Shown: positions 8,638 through 17,053 of the stretch, one piece after another
Layout of the letters: every line of letters begins with the position of its first letter
How positions within the stretch are numbered: position 1 is the first letter of the stretch
From: JAAYDI01 sp052034005
GTDB lineage: Bacteria > Planctomycetota > Planctomycetia > Pirellulales > Pirellulaceae
Length of the DNA stretch: 64,000 bases
Direction: 5' to 3'
Assembly (NCBI GenBank): GCA_052034005.1
Contig: JBPOJB010000043.1
Coordinates: forward strand, 1-64,000
Translations under genes and position numbers: made by a program
The notes under the pieces: generated by a model
What the model saw: the letters and a program-made list of their open reading frames with translations, nothing else
Databases searched by the model: none
What the model was told of the DNA's origin: nothing

Positions 8638-9087
8638 TCACGATACGTCCATTTCCAGATCGTTCAGGAGCACATCGTTGTCGTTGGCGTGCGGATCGAT
8701 CAGGCTCCCCCAGTCGGCCGCCTGCCGCCGAGTGCCGCTGTTTTTCTCCGCCTCGCGCTGAGCCTCGATGCACATCGTGGCATAAGGCAGTGCCTGGAGG
8801 CGGGCCAACGGGATGGGGCGCCCGGTGACTTCGCACACCCCGTACGTGCCGTGCCGCATACGTTCCAGTGCCGCTTCGATCTGGGCCAGTTCCCGGCTCT
8901 CTACCTCCGCCAACTGCGAACTGATCTCATCCTGTGCCGAATCAAGTGCCGCATCGAGCATATCGCCGGAGGTCTGCTGGCGAAGTTCCTTAAGTGAGCT
9001 GAGGTCGCCCGCCAGCGCCTTGCGCAACGCGTCTCGCCGACGGAGCAGGACCTGCCGCAACTTCAGAATAGCCTCTTTACGTCCCAT
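8638..9087 (-). CDS. TraR/DksA-like protein with a degenerate zinc finger
   Basis: About 149 residues: a long charged coiled-coil-like N-terminal part, then the segment YGVCEVTGRPIPLARLQALP, then ATMCIEAQREAEK. This is the DksA/TraR C-terminal finger in layout (YGxCxxCGxxI...RLxAxPxAxxCxxCQ). Here the second cysteine of each pair is replaced (CEVT and CIEA), so only two of four zinc ligands remain. DksA-family proteins bind the RNA polymerase secondary channel. A cysteine-poor finger is known in some DksA paralogues, so loss of function is not implied. An in-frame GTG one codon upstream of the ATG is also possible. Confidence 0.75.
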   Translation of the reverse strand: MGRKEAILKLRQVLLRRRDALRKALAGDLSSLKELRQQTSGDMLDAALDSAQDEISSQLAEVESRELAQIEAALERMRHGTYGVCEVTGRPIPLARLQALPYATMCIEAQREAEKNSGTRRQAADWGSLIDPHANDNDVLLNDLEMDVS

Positions 9088-9833
9088 CACTTGATACCCT
9101 CAGGTTGGAGCCGCACCGCGACGCCGGCCTACCCTGCCAAGCCCGCAGCGCGCGCCAGAGCCTTCCCCCAAAAGTGCCTCTTACTACTGCCTGACTTCCG
9201 TCGTCAGCGACGGTTCGGTGTCGAGATGAGTGGATGCGACAACCAAACTATAGTATGCACCCGGCCTGAGGCCCGCGCGGCAGCCCTTTTTTTCGCGCGT
9301 CGGCCGACGGCCTGCCCGTTTAAGGCTAACGGCCGCTGTTCCAAGCACTTGTGTCCGACATCGGACCAGTCCGACCGCCCCAGGGCGGAACCACGGCGAT
9401 GCCGAATTCCAACATCGGACACTTGTGTCCTGATGCGCAGCCAACACGGGCCCGTCACCCGGGTGCCGGGCTTCGCTGATCGCTTTCGGATAATCGTCAA
9501 ATCCGACGGAGAGATGTAGCCGTTTTTTCCGAATCGGCAGGAATTGCGGATCAGCACTCCGGCCGCGGCCCCCTGCGACCCCCCGGTTTTGACGGAACCA
9601 CTACCGCAAGCTAGATGCTTGGTGGAGACCCATACTTCGTCGCCAGCGTGGCCAAGGTCGAACGTCGCAGCAGCCCAGCCGTTTGGACAACGGGCGCCCG
9701 CGAGGCTCGATCCCACCACCTGACCCCCAAATCATGCGAGTTTGTGACGATCGCGTGAGCTGCCAGAACGGGCGGTGTGCACGAACGGTCCGAGTTGATT
9801 TTGGGATGACGGCCTTTTCGACGAGCCCCAAAC
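9088..9833. other. Long intergenic region with clustered dyads, no gene seen
   Basis: This 746-base divergent gap lies between the DksA-like gene (minus) and the FHA gene (plus). Open frames in it are short or lack start signals. It has a T-rich run at about 9287-9293 after a GC-rich stretch, a TATAGT element near 9249, and a set of short perfect dyads at 9354-9430 that is listed separately. An unrecognised non-coding RNA is possible, but I cannot fold one convincingly. Confidence 0.5.
9346..9430. repeat. Cluster of short perfect dyads, possible operator region
   Basis: Four perfect inverted repeats, each with a two-base centre, lie within 77 bases: TCCGA-CA-TCGGA (9354-9365), GGAC-CA-GTCC (9363-9372), CCGCCC-CA-GGGCGG (9375-9388) and GGACAC-TT-GTGTCC (9417-9430). 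The words ACTTGTGTCC and ACATCGGA each occur twice, in swapped order (9346-9365 and 9412-9430). Such arrangements are typical of transcription factor binding sites. Confidence 0.4.
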
Positions 9834-11402
9834 ATGGTCTCCGCAATGGATCTCTCCGACCCGGCTGGCACCGTGCTGGGTGAGCCGAACGGCCTGTTGG
9901 CACTACGTGTCTGCGGGACGGAACATGACGGGCGGGTCCTCCATATCCGCTCGCCGAAATGCACCATCGGCGCGGACCGCTCCTGCACGCTGCGCCTGCT
10001 CGGACCCGGCATCCGACCGTTCCACTGCCTGATCCTGCGCGGCACCGAAGGTACCTTCGTTCGCCGCCTGTCGCTCGACACCTGCCTCAACGGAGGCGGG
10101 TTCGAGCTGACCCGGCTGCAACCCGCGGACCGCCTGGCCATCGGCCCAATCGAGCTGGAAGTCCTGCCCTCGCCTCCTTTCCCTCAGCCGGTCGAACCGA
10201 TTGCACCCGCCACGCCCGCCGCACCCGACCCGCAGGTTCCCTGTGCCCCTGCCGAACCGACCCAGGTCCGACAACGGTTGGAGGAAGCACTCCGCCAGTC
10301 GGAAGAAGACCGTCATCGCGTTCGTGTAGCCCTCACTGAGCCCGAACAGGCGGCCATCCAGGTCGAGTCGCTGGAATCCGCGTTGAGCGACGCGCGCCAC
10401 GACCTGGAGGCGGCGGTCGCCCAGCGCGACGCGGCAGCTGGCCAGGCCCAGGCCTTGGAGTCGGGACTGGGTGAGTTGCGCCGCGGCCTGGAGGCGGCGG
10501 TCGCCCAGCGCGACGCGGCAGCCGGCCAGGCCCAGGCCTTGGAGTCGGAACTGGGTGAGCTGCGCCGCGGCCTGGAAACGGCGATCGCCCAGCGCGACGC
10601 GGCCGCAGCGCGTGCCGACACGGCGGAGGCAGAGCTGTCCGCCACACGCCAGAATCTGCACGAAGAACGTCAGACGGCCACTCACACGCGGGCCCAGCTG
10701 GAGGCCGAACTCCACGCGCGCGACGAGCATCTGAGCAACGTCCACAAACAGTTGGCGGACCGGGAGCAAGCGGCGCAGACCAACTGGCAGGATGTCGCGG
10801 AGAAGCTGCGCAGCGAACTGCAGCAGACGCGCGAGGAACATCGCCGCGTGCGGGACGAGTGGCACGTCGACCGCCGGGAACTCGAACGCGAACTCGCGGA
10901 ACGCAGTACGGCGCTCCAGACGCTGGAACAGAGATCCAAACAGGACATGCGGGAAGCAGAGACGCTCATCCTGTCGATGCAACAGGAGGGCAAGCATCTG
11001 CTCGCACAACTCGAGGAAGCCCGCCAGACAATCCACCAGGACGTCGAACGACGCAAGAAGCGACAGGCGCTCGCGCGCCCAGGACAGGCGCCGCCGCACG
11101 ACCCGGCGCAGGACCCGTCCGCTCCGGCGGTGGCTGATCCAGGCACCCCAGCGCCTGCGGATCAAAGATCGTCCGACTGCCCTACCATGCTCATGGCTCC
11201 CGCGAAGCTGCCGCAGGACGCGCACGCTCCGGAACCTCACGGCACCACGTCGCCCCCGTCGGCGCAGCCCGCCGGCGAATCGACCGAGTCTCCGCCGGAG
11301 GCGGACGAGGAAGACGACGACAGCGTCATCCAACGTTACATGGAACGTCTTCTGCGGCGCGTGAGCAGAACGGATAAGAAAGAGGAGCGCGGCGAGCGGT
11401 GA
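9834..11402 (+). CDS. FHA-domain protein with long coiled coil and proline-rich tail
   Basis: About 522 residues. Residues ~20-110 form a forkhead-associated-like domain: a beta-rich segment with SPKCTIGADRSCTLRLLG, then RPFHCLILRGTEGTFVRRL and LNGGGFELTRLQPADRL. The family binds phosphothreonine peptides. Residues ~150-410 are a highly charged coiled coil that includes a 28-residue tandem repeat. The last ~110 residues are Pro/Ala/acidic and end in a basic tail. There is no membrane segment, so it is probably a cytoplasmic scaffold responding to a Ser/Thr kinase. No kinase gene is in the window. An ATG four codons further in is an equally possible start. Confidence 0.75.
   Translation: MVSAMDLSDPAGTVLGEPNGLLALRVCGTEHDGRVLHIRSPKCTIGADRSCTLRLLGPGIRPFHCLILRGTEGTFVRRLSLDTCLNGGGFELTRLQPADRLAIGPIELEVLPSPPFPQPVEPIAPATPAAPDPQVPCAPAEPTQVRQRLEEALRQSEEDRHRVRVALTEPEQAAIQVESLESALSDARHDLEAAVAQRDAAAGQAQALESGLGELRRGLEAAVAQRDAAAGQAQALESELGELRRGLETAIAQRDAAAARADTAEAELSATRQNLHEERQTATHTRAQLEAELHARDEHLSNVHKQLADREQAAQTNWQDVAEKLRSELQQTREEHRRVRDEWHVDRRELERELAERSTALQTLEQRSKQDMREAETLILSMQQEGKHLLAQLEEARQTIHQDVERRKKRQALARPGQAPPHDPAQDPSAPAVADPGTPAPADQRSSDCPTMLMAPAKLPQDAHAPEPHGTTSPPSAQPAGESTESPPEADEEDDDSVIQRYMERLLRRVSRTDKKEERGER
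10404..10655 (+). repeat. 84-bp tandem repeat (28 residues, four heptads)
   Basis: Units begin at 10404, 10488 and 10572. The first two differ at about three of 84 positions and the third is more diverged. Each encodes LEAAVAQRDAAAGQAQALES followed by GLGELRRG. The length equals four heptads, so unit gain or loss keeps the coiled-coil register. Confidence 0.85.
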
Positions 11403-11453
11403 GGGGCACGGGAGCTGCGGGGTGCCGGCCTCTCGCGTCCCCCGTCTTTCGCG

Positions 11454-12467
11454 TTACAAGCCGCGCGCGGCCAGGATGTCGTCGAAGTCCCGCAGGTGGT
11501 AATCGATCCCCACGTAATCCAGGATGCGGCAGAGTCCTCGCAGCGCGACGCCGAACCCATCTGGACCGCTGAAGCCGCCGAACTGGCCGCCGCCTTTCAC
11601 GTGCGGCTCGAGGTCAAGGAACACGCCGGGGATCCCGCGGCGCTTGAGCCGCCGTTCCAGGCTCGGGATCGCCGTGGCGAAGTCGCGCAGGATCGCCTCG
11701 TGGCCGCTGTTGCCGATGTCGGCGGGCACGAAGTACTTGAGCGCCTCCTCATCGACATGGCTCACGCGTGCGGTGGGCCGGGGGTGTCGGTAATCCTTGA
11801 TGTGCATCCATCCCAGGCCTTTCTTCATGGCCAGGTACTGCTGGAACACCTCATCGGGCGAGAATCCCTGGACGACGACATTGGCCGCGTCGAAGATCAG
11901 CATCAGGGCCGGATGGTTCACCTGGCGGTGGATCTCCGCCAGCAGCGCGCCGGTCTGCCCGACCAGGTTCGCTTCGACCTCCAGGCCCAGCGTCAGGTCG
12001 CTGCGGTGGCAGGCCTCGGCGATCTGGCCGAGCTGGTCGACGGCCTGCGGCAGGTGCTCGGCCGGGTCCGTCCCGCGCGGGTGATAGAACGAGAACCCGC
12101 GGATCAACTTGGTCTCGAACGCGTGTGCCAGTTCGCACGCGCGGGCCACGTCTTTGGCCAGGTACTGCTTGAACGGCACGAACCGGTTCTTCGTGCCGTC
12201 CTCCACGTCGCACAGCTTCACCTTGCCGATGGGCGAGCCGATCGACGAGACGTTCAAGCCATACTCTCCTTGCAGGTGGCGCAGCCGGGAGATCTCCGAA
12301 TTGCTCAGGTCCATGACGTTCTTGATGCCGTTGCCGACATCCACGAACCGCACGGTGAAATACTGGAGTCCCAGCGCGGCGAAGGCCGCAAACTGCTGCT
12401 CGGCCGTCTTCTGATTGGCCGCTTCGTCCGCGAACCCGCTCAGAATGACACGTGGCTTGTCGGTCAT
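11454..12467 (-). CDS. Sugar phosphate isomerase/epimerase family protein (TIM barrel)
   Basis: About 337 residues of the xylose-isomerase-like TIM-barrel family (AP endonuclease family 2 fold). The N-terminus MTDKPRVILSGFADEAANQ is typical of the group. Likely metal-binding elements are LGLEVEANLVGQ, LMLIFDAANVV and a C-terminal FLDLEPHVKGGGQFGGF. GWMHIKDYRHPRP gives a further His/Asp ligand strand. Members act on free or phosphorylated sugars and inositols; the substrate cannot be assigned. The ATG at 12467 fits the family. The gene is divergent from the aminotransferase gene. Confidence 0.75.
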   Translation of the reverse strand: MTDKPRVILSGFADEAANQKTAEQQFAAFAALGLQYFTVRFVDVGNGIKNVMDLSNSEISRLRHLQGEYGLNVSSIGSPIGKVKLCDVEDGTKNRFVPFKQYLAKDVARACELAHAFETKLIRGFSFYHPRGTDPAEHLPQAVDQLGQIAEACHRSDLTLGLEVEANLVGQTGALLAEIHRQVNHPALMLIFDAANVVVQGFSPDEVFQQYLAMKKGLGWMHIKDYRHPRPTARVSHVDEEALKYFVPADIGNSGHEAILRDFATAIPSLERRLKRRGIPGVFLDLEPHVKGGGQFGGFSGPDGFGVALRGLCRILDYVGIDYHLRDFDDILAARGL

Positions 12468-12771
12468 GGAGTGCTCCCGGCGCTCGAGTGTGCGGTGAGT
12501 GGAACGCGCCACGGTCCGGTGGCGACTTGACCAGGACAGGTGGATCGTGTCGATGCAGCCGTATTCTCAGACTGCCGGCCAGCTGCCGCAAGGGGGCCGT
12601 ACCGCGAAATGGGGGCGCGACATGCGGGCGCGCCGAAGGCGCGGCGGGGGATGCCGGCACTTCTGGCACGGCGCGGCCGCATACAGTATCTTCGAGGGCG
12701 TGACTCGAGGGCGGGCGTGACTTAAACGTCCGGATTCCGTACCAGGCTGAGCATCGCACGAGGGTGGGGCT
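12468..12771. other. Divergent intergenic gap
   Basis: This 304-base gap lies between the isomerase-like gene (minus) and the aminotransferase gene (plus). I see no gene. A TACAGT hexamer at 12682-12687 could serve as a -10 box for the aminotransferase gene, but no good -35 is present. Confidence 0.4.
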
Positions 12772-14160
12772 ATGAACGGGCGTCCGAACCCGATCGAACA
12801 TGATGGAGAACGGCAATCGAACGAAGTGCGTCGCCGGGTGCACGCCGTGGAGCCGCGCGGGCTGCGCACCTACACGCCGTCGCTGGCGGTGATTGCCAAG
12901 AGCGCGGGGTGTTACCACTGGACCCCCGAGGGCCGGCAGCTCGCGGATTTCACCTCGGGCGTGCTGGTCGCCAACCTGGGCCACAATCCGGTTCGCTGGT
13001 GGCAGCGCGTCTGGCAATACATGCAGATGCCGGACCTGGGCGCCGCGGCCGGGCCGTTCGCGCCGATGTTGCCGCTCACCTCCTACAATGCGGCGACGGA
13101 GCTGGAGGCGGTCTGTTGCGAACGGCTGCTGGCCAACATGCGCGCCCAACGCGGTGGCGGGCGGATGGAGCAGGTGCTCTGGGCGGCCAGCGGGAGCGAG
13201 GCGATCCAGAAGTCGCTGTGGGCCGCCATGCGGATGGCGCCCGGGCGCGACATGATCTTATGCACGCGCCGCGGGTTCCATGGCAAGAAAGGGCTCGCCA
13301 ACGCCGTGACCGGGTCGGAGACCGATCCGGATCGTGATCCGCGCGTCCGCTTCCTGTCCTTCCCGATCGACGAATGCCGCGACGTGCAGGCCCGCCGCGA
13401 ACCGCTCGATGTGGGGAAGTACGAGCAGGAGCTGCAGCGCGCGGCCGACCAGTGGGGCGACCGGCTCTGCTGCCTGATCACCGAGCCGTACCTGGGCGGC
13501 AGCGGGTCGTATCATCCGCAGCCGGCGTACCTGCAGCTGCTCGAGCGGTTCTGCCGTCAGCACGGTCTGGTCTTCATTCTGGACGAGATCCAGTCGAATT
13601 TCGGGCGGACCGGCCCGATGTATGCCTACACGCATTACGGAGTGGAGCCGGATATCGTCTGCCTGGGCAAGGGGATGGGCAACGGCATGCCGGTCAGCGC
13701 GGCGGTCGGCCGGGCGGACGTGCTGGGAACGCTGGATTACGGACACGGCTCGGACACCTGGAGCGCGAACCCGTTGGCGTCGGCGGCCGTGCTCGCCACG
13801 CTCGACGAATTTGAAACCACTGATGTGCTGGAGCAGGGCCAACGGCTCGCGGCCGAACTGGAGCGGGGCCTGGAGCGGCTGAAGGAGACTGGGGTCGTGG
13901 CGCACGTCCGGGGCGAAGGATGTGTGTGGGGCGTCGAGTGCGGCGCGGTCGGCGGGCGCTCGGCCAGCGAGATGGCCAATGCCTGCGTGAAGGCCTGCTA
14001 CCTGGGCGATCGCCGCGGGCGGGCCGTGCACCTGCTCGGTCCGTTGGCCGGCAATGTGCTGCGCGTGAGCCCGCCGCTGGTCCTGCCCGCCGACGAGGCG
14101 CGGTCGTACCTCGACATGATGTACGAGCTGTTCCAGGAGCTGGCCCGCGCGGGCTACTGA
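12772..14160 (+). CDS. Class III PLP-dependent aminotransferase
   Basis: About 462 residues of the acetylornithine/4-aminobutyrate aminotransferase fold. Visible hallmarks are LWAASGSEAIQKSLWAA (phosphate-cup region), the LVFILDEIQSNFGRTG aspartate that pairs with the PLP pyridine nitrogen, the CLGKGMGNGMPVSA Schiff-base lysine, and HGSDTWSANPLASAA. The donor and acceptor are not clear. The first 70 residues do not match ArgD closely, and no arg, lys or gab gene is adjacent. It ends seven bases into the convergent queF gene. Confidence 0.85.
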   Translation: MNGRPNPIEHDGERQSNEVRRRVHAVEPRGLRTYTPSLAVIAKSAGCYHWTPEGRQLADFTSGVLVANLGHNPVRWWQRVWQYMQMPDLGAAAGPFAPMLPLTSYNAATELEAVCCERLLANMRAQRGGGRMEQVLWAASGSEAIQKSLWAAMRMAPGRDMILCTRRGFHGKKGLANAVTGSETDPDRDPRVRFLSFPIDECRDVQARREPLDVGKYEQELQRAADQWGDRLCCLITEPYLGGSGSYHPQPAYLQLLERFCRQHGLVFILDEIQSNFGRTGPMYAYTHYGVEPDIVCLGKGMGNGMPVSAAVGRADVLGTLDYGHGSDTWSANPLASAAVLATLDEFETTDVLEQGQRLAAELERGLERLKETGVVAHVRGEGCVWGVECGAVGGRSASEMANACVKACYLGDRRGRAVHLLGPLAGNVLRVSPPLVLPADEARSYLDMMYELFQELARAGY

Positions 14161-14516
14161 GCATGCTGCTCGTAGCGGGCGGTGACGTTCGTGGTGATGC
14201 CGCCCCGCGGGCTGAACGCGGCGACCAGTTGGAGGCGGCGCGGCTGCAGCACGGCGACCAGGTCGTCCAGGATCCGGTTCGTGACATGCTCGTAGAAGAT
14301 CCCCTCGTTCCGATACTGCTGGAGATACAACTTGAGGCTCTTGAGTTCCACGCAGCGCCGATCGGGCGTGTAGGTGATGGTCAGCTTGCCGAAATCCGGC
14401 TGGCCCGTCTTCGGGCAGACCGACGTGAACTCGGGACACACGATCTCGATCGTATAGTCCCGCTCCGGGAACTGGTTCTCGAAAGTCTCCAGCAGATCGC
14501 GAAACGCCGCGCTCAT
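14154..14516 (-). CDS. queF: NADPH-dependent 7-cyano-7-deazaguanine reductase
   Basis: It reduces preQ0 to preQ1 in queuosine biosynthesis. It has 120 residues, the short (YkvM) type. The thioimide-forming cysteine is Cys34 in EFTSVCPKTGQPDFG, with the catalytic Asp41 seven residues later. ELKSLKLYLQQYRNEGIFYE is the NADPH-binding QueF motif. It follows queE by 19 bases in the same direction, giving a que gene pair. Confidence 0.95.
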   Translation of the reverse strand: MSAAFRDLLETFENQFPERDYTIEIVCPEFTSVCPKTGQPDFGKLTITYTPDRRCVELKSLKLYLQQYRNEGIFYEHVTNRILDDLVAVLQPRRLQLVAAFSPRGGITTNVTARYEQHAQ

Positions 14517-14535
14517 CGGTAATCCCCCTTCCGCC

Positions 14536-15222
14536 TCACGTCCCGCGCACGAACCCGAACCATTCGACGTGCTTGCGCGCGCACAACCGCAGCCCGCGCT
14601 GGCGGCAGCACGGTTCGAGCCACGACTGCTTCTGCTCCAACGTCGCGGCGTCGGTGCCCTGCGGCATCAACATCACGCAATTCCGGTCCAGCTCGGGAAA
14701 CGCGTCGAGGTACGCATCGACCTCCGGCAGGTCGCCCGGCTGGTCGATCACGAACTTGATCTGGTACGCGTGCTCGCGGGTCAAGCGGCGGATTACGTCC
14801 GGCGCGTGCCGCGTCCGCTCGTGCCGCCGCTCCCACCGTTGGTGCGCCAGGCCGCGCGGCGTCGAATTGGACAGCTTCGGGCTGATCGAGATCAGGTCGC
14901 ACGGGAGCGGCAGGTAGAGCGTGCCGGCCGTCTCCACCGTGATGTGGCACCCGTGATCGGTCAACGCCTGGCAGAGCGGGACCAGTTCGGAATACAACAT
15001 CGGCTCGCCGCCCGTGATCACGATGTGCTCCAGGCGGTACGCCAACGCGCGCGCCAGCACGCCATGGACCGACATGTCCTGGCCCTGCGGTCGCGATGAA
15101 GCGTGAGGCGTATCGCAGAACCAGCAGCGCAGATTGCACCCCGACGTGCGCACGAACACGCTCTCGGTCCCGGTCAGGAACCCTTCTCCTTGCAGCGAGC
15201 TGAAAATCTCCGCGATCCGCAC
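14536..15222 (-). CDS. queE: 7-carboxy-7-deazaguanine synthase (radical SAM)
   Basis: It converts 6-carboxytetrahydropterin to 7-carboxy-7-deazaguanine. With a GTG start at 15222 it begins MRIAEIFSSLQGEGFLTG, the normal QueE N-terminus, and has about 228 residues. A longer reading adds ~49 residues of low-quality sequence. The radical SAM cluster motif is C29-N-L-R-C33-W-F-C36, followed by DTPHA. VITGGEPMLY and ETAGTLYLPL are also typical. The open frame continues to 15369, one base from the AAA ATPase gene, but no better start is seen there. Confidence 0.93.
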   Translation of the reverse strand: MRIAEIFSSLQGEGFLTGTESVFVRTSGCNLRCWFCDTPHASSRPQGQDMSVHGVLARALAYRLEHIVITGGEPMLYSELVPLCQALTDHGCHITVETAGTLYLPLPCDLISISPKLSNSTPRGLAHQRWERRHERTRHAPDVIRRLTREHAYQIKFVIDQPGDLPEVDAYLDAFPELDRNCVMLMPQGTDAATLEQKQSWLEPCCRQRGLRLCARKHVEWFGFVRGT

Positions 15223-15370
15223 GACCAAGGCCCAGATGACGAAGGACTCAAGCACCAGCGGAGGCCGAATCCCCAAGCACGAATGACCGATACCGTCCGG
15301 ATGCGGCGCGCCCGGGGTTGAGTGTACCAGACGGCGCGCCCCGCCGGTAGGAGGTTGCGGATCGGGCAAC

Positions 15371-17053
15371 CTACTTCACGCGCCGGCCGAAATCGGGCTG
15401 CATCCTGGCGCGGCAGTGCGGGCACCCCACTGCGCGCCCCAGTTGGTCCGGACGCGCCGGCACGGATTTCCGGCACGCGGGGCAGGACACTTCGAACCGG
15501 AGGCCGGGGTCGTCCAGCTGCTGCCAGACGCCGTCCGGGACGTCGCACAGGGTGATGTCTTCATCGGTCAACACGGTCAACAGCTCGCGCGTCACCGGGG
15601 CCGCCGAGGCGACCCGATCGGCCAGCCGGCGGACGGAGTTCTCGAACGTATTGCGCACGAGGCGGCCGTTCCCGAAATGCGCATCCCGCGCATCGTAGAG
15701 CCACTGGAACCCGAGCAGCAGCTTCGCGCGTGCGCGTCCGGGCAACTGATAGTGGTTCGCCGCGCACAGGAACTGGAAGATGCGCGCCAACTCGGTCGGC
15801 AGGTAGTCGTCGAAGCGCAGGTGCGTGTTGAAGCGGGAGCTCAGCCCGGGGTTGCTGTGCAGCAGCTGGTCGATCGGTTCCGGGTAGCCCGCGATGATCA
15901 CGACGAGTCGCTGGCGATCATCTTCCATGCGCTTGACGAGTACCTGGAGGGCTTCCGAGCCGTAAGCGTCCTCGCGTTCGCGGGCGACCAGGCTGTAGGC
16001 CTCGTCGATGAACAGGATGCCGTCCAACGCTTCATCGATCTTGTGATGGGTTTTGGGGGCGGTCTGCCCGGCGTATTCGGCCACCAGGCCGGCGCGGTCG
16101 GTCTCGACCAGATGTCCCCGCTTGAGCAGCCCGAGCAGCTTGAAGATGCGGCCCACGATCCGCGCCACCGTCGTCTTGCCGGTCCCCGGGTTCCCCGCGA
16201 AGACCATGTGCAGACTCAACTGCTGCACGGGCAGGTGGGCCTCCTGGCGGCGCTGTTGCAACTTCAAGTAGTTGGTGAGGGTCCTGACTTCCTTCTTGAT
16301 CTGGTCGAGACCGATCAGTTCGTCCAGGTCGCGCAAGGCGGCTGACAGCGAGTCGTTCAGTTCCGCGCCGGTCGGTTCCACGGCGTCAGTCTGTTGTTGT
16401 TGCTGCTGCTGCTGCTGCTGCAGTTGCTGCTGCTCCTGCGCGCGGGACGTCTGGAGCAGGGTAGGTTCCCGGTGGATGATCTGGGTCGGCGCCGAGGTGC
16501 CGCCGACGGAGTCGTCGGGCGCTGCGTCGTCCAGTTGGATGCGACACAGGTGGACCTGGATCTCGTCCTGGATCGCGCGGATCGCATCGGCCTCCTCGGG
16601 CGTCACGGTGCCGTCGGCCTTGGCCACCAGGTTCGCGACGCGCAAGACGATGGTCTGGAGTTCGGGAACGAAGGTGCGAATCTTCGCGATGCGGTCGAAG
16701 GGGCGGAGCAGGCTGTACCATTGCAGGCGGCCGGCGTCGGTGAACATCCGCCGGGCGACCTCCTGCAGCTTGTCCCCCTCCAGGCGTTCCTGCCAGAGGT
16801 GATCCACCAGCTCGCAGGCGAGCAGGCGTTCCATGCTGCTCCAGCGTGAATCGGCCCGTGCCACGCTCGTGTAGATCTTGACCAGCAGCCCTTGGTGCAG
16901 ATCCACCATGCGGCGGATCAGATCGCGGCGCGTCTCGTCGCTGACCGCGGCCTGGTCCTGGAGCGCAACGCGCGCGGCTTGGATATACAGGTGTTTGCAG
17001 TCGGAGAGCGCGGTGCGATACTGCGTGATTAGTTCTGCCGATGAATCGTTCAC
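15371..17053 (-). CDS. CbxX/SpoVK-type AAA+ ATPase with N-terminal TerB-like region, poly-Gln linker and C-terminal zinc ribbon
   Basis: About 560 residues. An N-terminal helical part (~1-190) includes VAKADGTVTPEEADAIRAIQ, which resembles the acidic repeats of TerB/DjlA-type domains. A linker at ~205-225 is almost pure glutamine. The AAA+ domain (~240-490) shows IGLDQIKKEVRTL, the Walker A FAGNPGTGKTTVARIVG, Walker B GILFIDEAYSLV and the sensor/arginine region NPGLSSRFNTHL. The C-terminus is a CPAC...CPHC zinc ribbon. CbxX-family members remodel protein complexes such as Rubisco. The GTG start forms a GTGA overlap with the PIG-L gene upstream, so the two are translationally coupled. The client protein is unknown. 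Confidence 0.85.
   Translation of the reverse strand: MNDSSAELITQYRTALSDCKHLYIQAARVALQDQAAVSDETRRDLIRRMVDLHQGLLVKIYTSVARADSRWSSMERLLACELVDHLWQERLEGDKLQEVARRMFTDAGRLQWYSLLRPFDRIAKIRTFVPELQTIVLRVANLVAKADGTVTPEEADAIRAIQDEIQVHLCRIQLDDAAPDDSVGGTSAPTQIIHREPTLLQTSRAQEQQQLQQQQQQQQQQTDAVEPTGAELNDSLSAALRDLDELIGLDQIKKEVRTLTNYLKLQQRRQEAHLPVQQLSLHMVFAGNPGTGKTTVARIVGRIFKLLGLLKRGHLVETDRAGLVAEYAGQTAPKTHHKIDEALDGILFIDEAYSLVAREREDAYGSEALQVLVKRMEDDRQRLVVIIAGYPEPIDQLLHSNPGLSSRFNTHLRFDDYLPTELARIFQFLCAANHYQLPGRARAKLLLGFQWLYDARDAHFGNGRLVRNTFENSVRRLADRVASAAPVTRELLTVLTDEDITLCDVPDGVWQQLDDPGLRFEVSCPACRKSVPARPDQLGRAVGCPHCRARMQPDFGRRVK
16391..16438 (-). repeat. CAG/CAA trinucleotide tract coding poly-glutamine
   Basis: On the minus strand this codes Q-E-QQQ-L followed by ten Q, including six consecutive CAG codons. 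It lies in the linker between the N-terminal region and the AAA+ domain. Pure trinucleotide runs are prone to in-frame length change. Confidence 0.9.

Noticed and set aside
9600..9735. tmRNA or tRNA-like fold in the long gap before the FHA gene
   Set aside because: A T-arm-like CTCGAT context was noticed, but no acceptor stem, T-loop consensus or tag frame could be assembled on either strand.
10404..10655. Direct repeats as a CRISPR-like array
   Set aside because: The units are contiguous, 84 bases long, lack spacers, and are in-frame coding sequence of a coiled coil.
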